Below the pieces are notes generated by a model. That model saw only the letters and a list, made by a program, of their open reading frames with translations. It searched no databases and was not told the origin of the DNA. Below are positions 1-7,835 of a DNA stretch of 24,088 nt, one piece after another (the first letter of the stretch is position 1; each line of letters opens with the position of its first letter). The DNA comes from SVTX01 sp045659745 (GTDB taxonomy: Bacteria; Bacillota; Clostridia; Oscillospirales; CAG-272): positions 1 through 24,088 of the forward strand of contig JAZRCL010000071.1 in assembly GCA_045659745.1 (NCBI GenBank). The letters run 5' to 3'. A program made the translations under genes and the position numbers.

Positions 1-20
1 AAGCTTCAAATGTGTCTGAC

Positions 21-42
21 GCTTGTGCGGCAAGCTTTTTTT
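21..42 (+). terminator. weak possible terminator of an upstream gene
   Basis: A short hairpin (GCTTG at 21-25 pairing with CAAGC at 31-35) is followed directly by seven T residues. The stem is only five base pairs, so it is a weak rho-independent terminator at best. It would end a gene lying left of the window. Confidence 0.3.
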
Positions 43-68
43 ATTCTTGCACGCGCGAGTGTGCGCTT

Positions 69-84
69 TACGCGTATACGCGTA
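69..84. promoter_or_regulatory. 16-bp perfect palindrome, candidate regulator site
   Basis: TACGCGTATACGCGTA is a perfect palindrome and also two direct copies of TACGCGTA. It ends seven bases before the proposed -35 box of the transport operon, where an activator or repressor dimer could bind. No regulator gene is in the window, so the binding protein is unknown. Confidence 0.4.
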
Positions 85-91
85 GGGGGCG

Positions 92-121
92 TGGACACGG
101 TCAAAATTGCATAGCGATAAT
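92..121 (+). promoter_or_regulatory. candidate sigma-A promoter of the carbohydrate transport operon
   Basis: TGGACA (92-97, five of six matches to TTGACA) is followed after 18 bp by GATAAT (116-121, five of six matches to TATAAT). This predicts a start near 128 and a leader of about 220 nt before the first gene. It lies between two symmetric sites (69-84 and 136-153), which suits a regulated promoter. Confidence 0.5.
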
Positions 122-135
122 ACTGATGCCGCACA

Positions 136-153
136 CCTTTGGAGTTCCAAAGG
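136..153. promoter_or_regulatory. inverted repeat downstream of the promoter, candidate operator
   Basis: CCTTTGGAGTTCCAAAGG has perfect 8-bp arms around a 2-bp centre, about ten bases past the predicted transcription start. This is a common place for a repressor of sugar operons (for example the LacI family). It could instead act as an RNA hairpin. No repressor is encoded nearby. Confidence 0.4.
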
Positions 154-346
154 CCACAAAACAGTCAATGCCGCTCCGCATGTTATCCCCAAGCCGCTGT
201 GGACTAACACAAAGAGATGCAAACGGGCTGCCTGGCATCCTGCATGCCTTGCAGGCAGAGCAGTTCGTGGCAAGCGGTGTTATTGGCGGAGCATTTTTCC
301 CTTATGGGCTTTATGCCCAAAAAATTCGCAGGAGGAAAGTTAAACC
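154..346 (+). other. leader region of the transport operon, no gene seen
   Basis: This stretch has no convincing gene. It holds small inverted repeats: CCTGCA (239-244) with TGCAGG (250-255), and TGGGC (305-309) with GCCCA (315-319). The last lies just upstream of the ribosome binding site AGGAGG (330-335) of the first operon gene. I recognise no known riboswitch class. Confidence 0.4.
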
Positions 347-3300
347 ATGAAGAAAACGAATTTTCAAAGACTGACAGCTTTGCTGCTTTGTTTGATATTT
401 GTTCTCGGCTGCTTCACGTTGCCGCTCGCGGCTGCCGGAGCAGACTCATCCGATGAGCCCCACAAGGGCGGTTCCGGAACCGGGCAAACGCTTGCCGACC
501 TGAGAGAGCTGTTGAATGCCGTCTCCTACGAGGAGTATGCAGCTCTTTACGCAGGTATCCCCGGTGGTAAGGAAACCATTGTTATTGATGCGATAAATGA
601 CATCAATACGGAAAAGACAAATCCAAATGATTATGAGGTCACCGAAATTGACGGCAAAGCGTGCGTTTCCACGCCAAGCGCCGGATCGGTATCCTGGAAC
701 GTGACTGTTCCCTCGACGGGAAAGTACGTAATCAAGATTGAGTATTACGCAGTAGAGGGCAAAGCGGCGTCCGTTGAGCGAATACTCCAGATAAACGATA
801 AGGTTCCTTTTTCAGAGGCGCGTTATCTTAAGTTCCACAAGAATTGGAAAAACGAGTACGTTGACGCTATCTACACGGGCGAGACCGATTGGTCTACGGT
901 AAAGGCTGATGCGGCGTCCGCCGGAGTTAATTGCTACGAGGAAAACGGTCAGCTCAAGCTCAAGTATCCCGAGGTATGGACACAGGCGATATCGGAATTT
1001 TGCGATAAATATGCTATTCGCTTTATGAAGATAGACATTTATGGCAACGAGCTTCGTCCCGAGGCATACCAGGCTCCCGAGTGGACAACGTATACGGTAA
1101 AGGATTCAACAGGCTTTGAGTCTGATCCCTTTGAGTTCGTATTCGAGGCGGGCACGTCCGTTATCACGCTTGAGAGTGAAAACGAGCCTATGTCTATCAA
1201 GTCTATCATGCTTTGTCCCGCAGAGACTCCCATGAGCTATGCGGACTACATTGCGCAGTATGCCGGTGTGGGCGAAGGCAAAGACGTAATAAAGCTTGAG
1301 GGCGAGTACACGGCGTCTGCTACCGACAAGACGATATATGCCATAGAGGACAGATCCTCTGCGGTAAACTCTCCCAGTGCTGCAGACAGAACCCTTCTTA
1401 ATACGATGGGTGCTGAAAAGTGGCAGACTGCAGGTCAGAGTGTCACTTATACGTTCTCGGTGAACTCCTCGGGTATGTACGATATCGTCACCAGATTCAG
1501 ACAGAACGTTCTCGACGGTATATTCGTAAACAGAGCGCTTTACATATACAGTGAAGGCCTGAACGAAGGTGACGCAGGATACTATAACGGTCTTCCTTTT
1601 GCTGAGGCGGCTGCTCTTACGTACAATTACGGCGATGAGTGGCAGGTGACAAACCTTAAGGCGCAGGATGATATGGGCAACGAGAAGTCCTTTAATCTTT
1701 ATTTTGCGGAAGGCGTTACCTATACTCTTAAATTTGAGGTCACACTTGGCGCGCTTGGAGAGATCATAAACGACGTTCAGGACGCGCTTGACTCCATAAA
1801 CGACGACTATCTCACGATTTTGAGACTTACGGGTACTTCCCCTGACCCCAACCGTGACTATAAGTTCTCCTCGGTAATGCCCGACGAGCTTATTGATATG
1901 GTACGTCAGGCTCAGGTGCTTGACAATGCTGACGAGGATAATCTCGGCGTTGCTCAGAAGCTTACGGCTCTTGCGGGACAGAAATCCTCGCACGTCGGTA
2001 CGTTGCAGAAGGTTTCTCAGCTTCTTAGAGATATGGGAAGGGACGAGGATGAGATCGCGAGAAATCTTGCCCGTCTCAAGAGCTATATCGGTACGCTTGG
2101 TACTTTCCTTTCGGACGTAAAGACCCAGCCCCTTCAGATTGACTACATAATGATCCAGGCATCCTCCGAGGAGCAGCCTGTTGCTAAGGCAGGCTTCTGG
2201 AAGACGTTGGTTCACGAGGTGAAGAGCTTCTTCTGGAGCTTTTTCCGTGACTATGACGGAATGGGCGTTATGGATAAGGAAACCGTAGGCGAGGGTGTTG
2301 AGGTGTGGCTCGCTTCGGGTCGTGACCAGTCGCAGGTTATACGTAACCTTGTAAACAATGACTTTACACCCTCCAGCAAGGCAAACGGTGATGAGGTTGA
2401 CGGATGTCCCGTTGACTTGAAGCTTGTTGCTCTTGGAACGTTGCTTCCTTCCATACTTGCAGGCGAGGGACCTGACGTATATCTCGGTCTTGCTCAGGCG
2501 GACGTAATCAACTACGCTATCCGTTCTGCCGTTCATCCCATAGAGGAAATGGAAGGCTTTGACGAGCATATGACAAACTTTACCGACGCGGCAAAGCTCG
2601 TTGTTGGAATTGAAGACGCTGACGGTGTTCAGCATTATTACGGATTGCCCGAAGCACAGGGCTTCCTTATGATGTTCGCGCGTATAGACGTTCTTGCGGA
2701 TCTCGGAATTGAGGTTCCCAAGACCTGGGACGACATCATGGCGGCGATCCCCGTTCTCCAGTCCAAAAACATGGAGATAGGTCTTACGGCAGACTACTCA
2801 ATATTCCTTTATCAGACGGGCGGTACGCTGTTCGCTGACGACGGAATGAGAATAAATCTTGACTCCAAGCTCGGTCTTTCGGCGTTTGAGAGAACCTGTA
2901 ATCTCTTTACACAGTACGGATTCCCCTACGTTTACGATGCGGCAAACCGTTTCAGAACGGGTGAGATGCCGATCATACTTGGTGACTATACGGGACTTTA
3001 CAACCAGCTCAAGGTCTTCGCGACAGAAATTGAAGGCTTGTGGCAGTTCTATCCGCTTCCCGGTACACTCCAGGAGGACGGCACAATAAACAACTGTGCA
3101 GTATCTTCCATTACCGCCACCGTTATGGTAAAGGGATGTGATACAGCAGAGGATCAGGCAAGGGCTTGGCAGTTTATGAAGTGGTACACAGGCAAGCAGT
3201 GCCAGACGGACTACTCAAACGAAATGGTTGCTATAATGGGTCCCTCTGCTAAGTACAATACCGCTAACAGAGAAGCACTTGCAGAGCTTCCCTGGACTAT

Positions 3301-3805
3301 GGAGGAGTACACCCAGATTTCCGCGCAGTTTGAAAATCTTGCGGCGGTTCCCAACTACCCCGGCGCATACATTATAGGACGTTATACAAGCTTTGCATTC
3401 CTCTCCGCTTATAACGAAAAGGCAGACCCTGTTGAGAGCTTGATGAGCTACATCAACACTATCAACAAGGAGATCACGCGTAAGAGAGAAGAATTCGGGC
3501 TTGAGACCCTTGAGATCGGTCAGACTCTCAAGGAAAAGAGAAGAGATCAGGCGAAGGATGCTATTGAGGCGCTTCGAAATGCGGGGCTCACTGAGGCCGC
3601 AGAGCTTGCGAATAAGGCTATTCGCAGCGCGGACGACGCGATTATAAACGTAGCTTCCGAGGAGCTCTTCGCAATGGTTAAGACAGAGGTCGACACACTT
3701 AAGGTAAGTGTAAAGAAGGATGTAAATCTTTCTGAGCTTACTGATGACGAGCTTCTTCATTATACTGCCCAGGCGCTTTACGACACCGCAAGGGCACAAG
3801 AATAA
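347..3805 (+). CDS. giant ABC transporter substrate-binding protein with duplicated N-terminal modules
   Basis: This 1152-residue exported protein should capture a carbohydrate outside the cell and pass it to the permeases encoded behind it. Residues 1-31 are a signal sequence (KK, hydrophobic core, VLGC at 19-22, then AAAG), so it is either a lipoprotein or cut by signal peptidase I. Two related modules follow, each opening with a similar YxxYxAxYAG segment (about 60 and 298) and rich in beta strands, like sugar-binding jelly rolls. Residues about 470-640 are largely helical. The segment from about 649 to 1050 resembles family 1 solute-binding proteins (GEGPDVYLGLAQADV, GLPEAQGFLMMFARIDVLADLG, VPKTWDDIMAAI). 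The C-terminus is helical and charged. Typical family members have 400-550 residues, so this one is more than twice as long. The ATG has AGGAGG eleven bases upstream. The transport role is secure; the sugar is unknown. Confidence 0.85.
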   Translation: MKKTNFQRLTALLLCLIFVLGCFTLPLAAAGADSSDEPHKGGSGTGQTLADLRELLNAVSYEEYAALYAGIPGGKETIVIDAINDINTEKTNPNDYEVTEIDGKACVSTPSAGSVSWNVTVPSTGKYVIKIEYYAVEGKAASVERILQINDKVPFSEARYLKFHKNWKNEYVDAIYTGETDWSTVKADAASAGVNCYEENGQLKLKYPEVWTQAISEFCDKYAIRFMKIDIYGNELRPEAYQAPEWTTYTVKDSTGFESDPFEFVFEAGTSVITLESENEPMSIKSIMLCPAETPMSYADYIAQYAGVGEGKDVIKLEGEYTASATDKTIYAIEDRSSAVNSPSAADRTLLNTMGAEKWQTAGQSVTYTFSVNSSGMYDIVTRFRQNVLDGIFVNRALYIYSEGLNEGDAGYYNGLPFAEAAALTYNYGDEWQVTNLKAQDDMGNEKSFNLYFAEGVTYTLKFEVTLGALGEIINDVQDALDSINDDYLTILRLTGTSPDPNRDYKFSSVMPDELIDMVRQAQVLDNADEDNLGVAQKLTALAGQKSSHVGTLQKVSQLLRDMGRDEDEIARNLARLKSYIGTLGTFLSDVKTQPLQIDYIMIQASSEEQPVAKAGFWKTLVHEVKSFFWSFFRDYDGMGVMDKETVGEGVEVWLASGRDQSQVIRNLVNNDFTPSSKANGDEVDGCPVDLKLVALGTLLPSILAGEGPDVYLGLAQADVINYAIRSAVHPIEEMEGFDEHMTNFTDAAKLVVGIEDADGVQHYYGLPEAQGFLMMFARIDVLADLGIEVPKTWDDIMAAIPVLQSKNMEIGLTADYSIFLYQTGGTLFADDGMRINLDSKLGLSAFERTCNLFTQYGFPYVYDAANRFRTGEMPIILGDYTGLYNQLKVFATEIEGLWQFYPLPGTLQEDGTINNCAVSSITATVMVKGCDTAEDQARAWQFMKWYTGKQCQTDYSNEMVAIMGPSAKYNTANREALAELPWTMEEYTQISAQFENLAAVPNYPGAYIIGRYTSFAFLSAYNEKADPVESLMSYINTINKEITRKREEFGLETLEIGQTLKEKRRDQAKDAIEALRNAGLTEAAELANKAIRSADDAIINVASEELFAMVKTEVDTLKVSVKKDVNLSELTDDELLHYTAQALYDTARAQE

Positions 3806-3824
3806 TTAGGGAAGGAGAGAACAA

Positions 3825-4772
3825 ATGTCTACTAAAACAGCAGAAAAGAAGGCTGTGGCGCGCAAGGATATGACGATGCGTCAGTGGATATGGAAAGAGA
3901 TGAAGCGAAATAAGGTAGCTTACTTTATGGTAGCGCCGTATATGCTTATCTTCTGCGTATTTACTGTATTGCCCGTTGTAATCTCCGTGTTCATGAGCTT
4001 TACGGACTTTAACATGCTGGAAATGCCCAATATAGTTTGGTTCAAGAACTATATATCGTTGTTCTTTGACGACGACATTTTCCTTATAGCAATTAAGAAT
4101 ACGTTTATATTTGCGGTGCTGGTAGGACCTGCATCGTACCTGCTCTCCTTCTTGGTAGCTTGGTTTATTAACGAGCTTCCTCCCAGCATTAGAGCAGTCG
4201 TTACACTTATATTCTATGCTCCCTCTATTTCGGGTCAGGTTTATATGATCTGGGGTACGCTTTTCTCGGCGGACTCCTACGGTTGGGTAAACGCAACCCT
4301 TCTTGAGCTTGGACTTATAGACTCCGAAATTGCGTGGTTCCAGGACGAGAAATACGTTATGATACTTTGCGTTGTCGTATCGTTGTGGACTTCGCTTGGT
4401 ACATCCTTCCTGTCATTTATAGCGGGCCTTCAGGGTGTTGATCGCTCGCTTTACGAGGCGGGTGCGGTTGACGGCGTCAAGAACAGATGGCAGGAGCTTT
4501 ATTACATAACGCTTCCTTCCATGAAGCCTCAGCTTATGTTCGGTGCGGTAATGACCATTACCGGATCCTTCGGATACGGAGCTATAGTAACCGCGCTTTG
4601 CGGATTCCCATCAGTTAACTATGCGGCGCATACCATTGTTCATCACTTGGAGGACTACGGTGGACAAAGATATGAGGTCGGTTATTCCTCGGCGATAGCC
4701 GTTGTCCTATTCGTAATAATGGTAGGAGCAAACGCGTTGGTCAAGAGGATGCTTTCAAAGGTAGGTCAGTAA
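3825..4772 (+). CDS. ABC sugar transporter permease, MalF-like (first pair)
   Basis: An integral membrane subunit of a carbohydrate importer, 315 residues with about six membrane spans, the first at about 31-59. The cytoplasmic coupling motif that docks the ATPase is clear at about 211-233 (EAGAVDGVKNRWQELYYITL), with the conserved acidic-small-small start, the DG pair, and the ITLP end. Length and the NTFIFAVLVGP segment fit the MalF/UgpA type. It follows the binding protein after 19 bases with a GGAAGGAGAG ribosome binding site, and the MalG-like partner starts one base after its stop. No ATPase gene is nearby, so it probably uses a shared one. Confidence 0.92.
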   Translation: MSTKTAEKKAVARKDMTMRQWIWKEMKRNKVAYFMVAPYMLIFCVFTVLPVVISVFMSFTDFNMLEMPNIVWFKNYISLFFDDDIFLIAIKNTFIFAVLVGPASYLLSFLVAWFINELPPSIRAVVTLIFYAPSISGQVYMIWGTLFSADSYGWVNATLLELGLIDSEIAWFQDEKYVMILCVVVSLWTSLGTSFLSFIAGLQGVDRSLYEAGAVDGVKNRWQELYYITLPSMKPQLMFGAVMTITGSFGYGAIVTALCGFPSVNYAAHTIVHHLEDYGGQRYEVGYSSAIAVVLFVIMVGANALVKRMLSKVGQ

Positions 4773-4773
4773 T

Positions 4774-5646
4774 ATGGCAAAGTTAAGAACAAGAAAACAT
4801 AAAGTCGTGCTTGCCCGTTCCGCGGGCGGCGACGCAGGTATTACTATAATGCTCGTCCTCCTTGGAGCATTCATGTTCCTGCCTATGGTATACGTTGTAG
4901 CGCAGTCTCTCAAGCCTCTTGACGAGCTGTGGATGTATCCTCCGAAGTTTATCGTTATGAAACCGGGCTTCCAGAACTATAAAGCTCTGTTTTCACTTAT
5001 GAATATTTCTTGGGTTCCTTTCTCAAGATATATTTTCAACACAGTATTCACATCTGTTGCCGGAACGTTTGGACACTTGTTTATCGCATCTCTTGCGGCG
5101 TATACAATGGCGAAGATCAAATTCCCCGGCGGACAGATGATGTTCTCGTTCGTACAGCTCTCGCTTATGTTTAACGCGACTGTAACGGCGATAACTTCAT
5201 TTATAGTAATGTCGGTATTCGGCATGCTGGATACACAATGGGCTATTATAGTTCCCGCGTGGGGATCAACGCTCGGATTGTATCTTATGAAGCAGTTTAT
5301 GGATACCAACGTTCCCGATACCGTTCTTGAGTCTGCAAGACTTGACGGTGCGGGAGAGCTTCGTACATATTGGATAATAGCGATGCCTATGGTTAAGCCC
5401 GCTTGGCTGACACTTATAGTTTACTCTTTCCAGGCGCTCTGGAATCAGGGTGCATCCAGCTATATCCATTCCGAGCAGCTTAAATCCTTTAACTACGCGA
5501 TAGGACAGATCACCGCGGGCGGTATCAAGCGTGCGGGCGCATCTGCGGCGGCGCAGGTCGTAATGATGCTGGTTCCTATTCTCGTATTCGTTGTCACTCA
5601 GTCCAACATTATTGAAACTATGGGCTCGAGCGGAATGAAAGACTAA
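4774..5646 (+). CDS. carbohydrate ABC transporter permease, MalG-like (first pair)
   Basis: The second membrane subunit of the first permease pair, 290 residues. The N-terminus is basic and cytoplasmic, followed by about six spans. The ATPase-docking loop is at about 186-207 (ESARLDGAGELRTYWIIAMP). Features such as YVVAQSLKPLDELWMYPP, FNTVFTSVAGT and AYTMAKIKFPG match MalG/YtcP-type permeases. Its ATG is one base after the upstream stop, which implies translational coupling and equal amounts of the two permeases. The C-terminus ends in a short polar tail. The family is certain; the substrate cannot be read from sequence. Confidence 0.92.
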   Translation: MAKLRTRKHKVVLARSAGGDAGITIMLVLLGAFMFLPMVYVVAQSLKPLDELWMYPPKFIVMKPGFQNYKALFSLMNISWVPFSRYIFNTVFTSVAGTFGHLFIASLAAYTMAKIKFPGGQMMFSFVQLSLMFNATVTAITSFIVMSVFGMLDTQWAIIVPAWGSTLGLYLMKQFMDTNVPDTVLESARLDGAGELRTYWIIAMPMVKPAWLTLIVYSFQALWNQGASSYIHSEQLKSFNYAIGQITAGGIKRAGASAAAQVVMMLVPILVFVVTQSNIIETMGSSGMKD

Positions 5647-5663
5647 TTTTGGAGGGAAACATA

Positions 5664-7814
5664 ATGAAAAAAATCACAAAGATTTTGTGTTTGATATTTG
5701 CAGTAGTTATGGTTGCCTCCTGCATGGTTGCTGTGGCGAGCGCAGGCTCGGCGTATCAGACGTACACATATTCCATATCGGGATATCCGCTTCTGTCGCC
5801 CGATGCCTACACGCCCGACGCTGTCATTGACTCGGCATATATGGGCCTTGACGTACCGCTGAACGCGGCCAGCGACCTTGAAACAGACAGCAATAATAAC
5901 GTTTATATTGCAGATACCAAAAACAACAGAATAGTGTGTCTTGACCGCTATTATAAGCTTAGATTTATAATCAGCACGTTCAAGAACGATCAGGGTGTTC
6001 CCGAAATGTTGACCGAGCCTCAGGGTGTATTCATAACTGATAAGAATATCTGGGTATGTGACACCGGCGCGTCCCGTTTGGTAGTGTTCGACCTTGAAGG
6101 TAATTTTGAGCGTATAGTTCAGGCACCCAAATCCACGCTTTTTGAGACGGGATCCCTTTACACTCCCGTTGCCGTTGCAGTTGACCAGTACGACCGTATA
6201 TTCGTAGTATCCTCCACCACTACCGAGGGTATTATAGTAATGACGGAAACGGGTGAATTTACCGGATTTATCGGAGCGCAGGCGGTAAGCGTTTCCAAGT
6301 GGAAGGCGCTTTGGAAGAAATTCCAGACCGATGAGCAAAAGGCTACCGAGTCTCAGGAGGTAGCAAGTGAGTTCAACAACATCACAGTTGATAAAAACGG
6401 ATTCATTTACGTTACGACCTCGGCTATAGACGAGGGCGCTGTTCAGAGCGCAATAAGAAATAAGGCGGTTGACGGTACGTATCTTCCCGTCAAGATGCTT
6501 AATACCAACGGCCAGGAAATTATGAAGCGAAACGGCTTCTGGCCTCCTGCCGGTGAGATCAACTTCGCTGCTATGGCCTTCAACGATAAGGATATCGTTG
6601 GTACGTCTACAGTCGTTGACGTAGCGATAGGCGAGGAGGGAACGTGGTCCATAATTGACCAGAAGCGTTCCAAGATATACACGTACGATGATAACGGAAG
6701 CCTCCTGTTTGCATTTGGCGATATAGGTAATATGACCGGAAATATTATGAAAAACGGTCTTAAGGCTATCACGTATCAGGATTCCAAGATGCTTGTTCTG
6801 GATAATCAGGCATCAAAAATCATCGCATACAAGAGAACTGAGTACGGAAACATTCTGATGGACGCTCTTGCGGCCGAGAATGACCAGGAATTCGATATAG
6901 CGATCAACTATTGGACGCAGGTTCTTCAGAGAAACTCCAACTTTGACGCCGCATACGTAGGTATCGGTCAGGCAATGCAGAGAAACGGCGAATATGAAGC
7001 ATCTCTTGAACAGTTTGAGGCAGCTTATGATACCACGAACTGGTCCAAGTCCTTCCAGGAAATAAGAAAAGAGTGGATGTCCAATTACTTTATCCTTCTT
7101 ATTCTTATAATAGTGGCTGCTATAGCGATATTTGTACTGTTCTTCAAGTTTGTTGGAAAGGTAAACAAGGAGGCAACTCATTCGGGCAAAAAGAAGACGT
7201 TTGGTCAGGAGCTTGCGTACGGATTCTACCTTATGTTGCATCCGTTTGACGGATTCTGGGACCTCAAGCACGAAAAGAGAGGATCACTCAGAGCATCCTT
7301 GGTGTATATTGCCGTTACGGTACTTGCTTTCTATTATCAGATAATCGGCTCGGGTTACCTTTCTAACCCCACGGGCGCATACTCATCCGTATGGATGCAG
7401 CTTCTCAGCGTGCTTGTTCCGCTGTTGCTGTTCGTGCTTGCAAACTGGTGTCTTACAACACTGTTTGAAGGAGAGGGAAGCCTTAAGGACATATTCATAG
7501 CTTGTTCTTACAGCTTAGTTCCGTTGCCCTTGCTTTTGATTCCTTCTACCATTTACGCAAACGTTGCAACCGAGGCAGAGCTTGATATAGTAAAGATGTT
7601 CTATATCATAGCGCTTGTATGGGTTGGATTGCTCTTGTTCTGTGGAACAATGGTTACCCACGATTACAGCTTGGGTAAGAACTTTATCACAATAATAGGA
7701 ACCATTGTCGGTATGGTATTTATTATGTTTATCGCAATTCTGTTCTCAACTCTCGTAGGAAAGATGGTAGGTCTTATTACGGACATTGTAACAGAGATCA
7801 AATTCCGATTGTAA
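5664..7814 (+). CDS. exported beta-propeller / TPR-like / Yip1-domain membrane protein
   Basis: This 716-residue protein has no assigned function. The chosen start is the ATG behind GGAGGG; an in-frame TTG fifteen bases upstream overlaps that site and is rejected. Residues 1-27 are a signal sequence (VASC at 17-20, then ASA). About 60-395 shows NHL-type beta-propeller repeats (DLETDSNNNVYIADTKNNRI, WVCDTGASRLVVFDLEG, AVAVDQYDRIFVVSS). About 400-460 is a TPR-like helical pair (AINYWTQVLQRNSNFDAAYV, IGQAMQRNGEYEASLEQFEA). A membrane span follows at about 475-494, then a basic cytoplasmic linker and, from about 517, a Yip1-like domain with about five spans. The layout puts the propeller outside the cell and anchors it. 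Lying between permease genes, it may help assemble the transporter or bind substrate; that is inference. Confidence 0.85.
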   Translation: MKKITKILCLIFAVVMVASCMVAVASAGSAYQTYTYSISGYPLLSPDAYTPDAVIDSAYMGLDVPLNAASDLETDSNNNVYIADTKNNRIVCLDRYYKLRFIISTFKNDQGVPEMLTEPQGVFITDKNIWVCDTGASRLVVFDLEGNFERIVQAPKSTLFETGSLYTPVAVAVDQYDRIFVVSSTTTEGIIVMTETGEFTGFIGAQAVSVSKWKALWKKFQTDEQKATESQEVASEFNNITVDKNGFIYVTTSAIDEGAVQSAIRNKAVDGTYLPVKMLNTNGQEIMKRNGFWPPAGEINFAAMAFNDKDIVGTSTVVDVAIGEEGTWSIIDQKRSKIYTYDDNGSLLFAFGDIGNMTGNIMKNGLKAITYQDSKMLVLDNQASKIIAYKRTEYGNILMDALAAENDQEFDIAINYWTQVLQRNSNFDAAYVGIGQAMQRNGEYEASLEQFEAAYDTTNWSKSFQEIRKEWMSNYFILLILIIVAAIAIFVLFFKFVGKVNKEATHSGKKKTFGQELAYGFYLMLHPFDGFWDLKHEKRGSLRASLVYIAVTVLAFYYQIIGSGYLSNPTGAYSSVWMQLLSVLVPLLLFVLANWCLTTLFEGEGSLKDIFIACSYSLVPLPLLLIPSTIYANVATEAELDIVKMFYIIALVWVGLLLFCGTMVTHDYSLGKNFITIIGTIVGMVFIMFIAILFSTLVGKMVGLITDIVTEIKFRL

Positions 7815-7835
7815 ATTACAGATAGGAGATGTACA

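Noticed and set aside
268..285. Catabolite control (cre) site near GGCAAGCGGTGTTA
   Set aside because: The AAGCG core is present but at least three consensus positions fail, including the outer TG and CA pairs.
12..456. Short + strand open frames in the leader of the transport operon
   Set aside because: They overlap each other and the promoter or operator candidates, have no ribosome binding sites, and give cysteine- and arginine-rich sequence without protein character.
1106..2635. A 509-codon open frame on the - strand
   Set aside because: It lies wholly inside the binding-protein gene, has no ribosome binding site, no domain-like sequence, and follows from the codon use of the + strand gene.
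5649..5663. TTG start for the Yip1-domain gene
   Set aside because: It would place the start on the ribosome binding site GGAGGG; the ATG at 5664 has correct spacing and begins a proper signal peptide.
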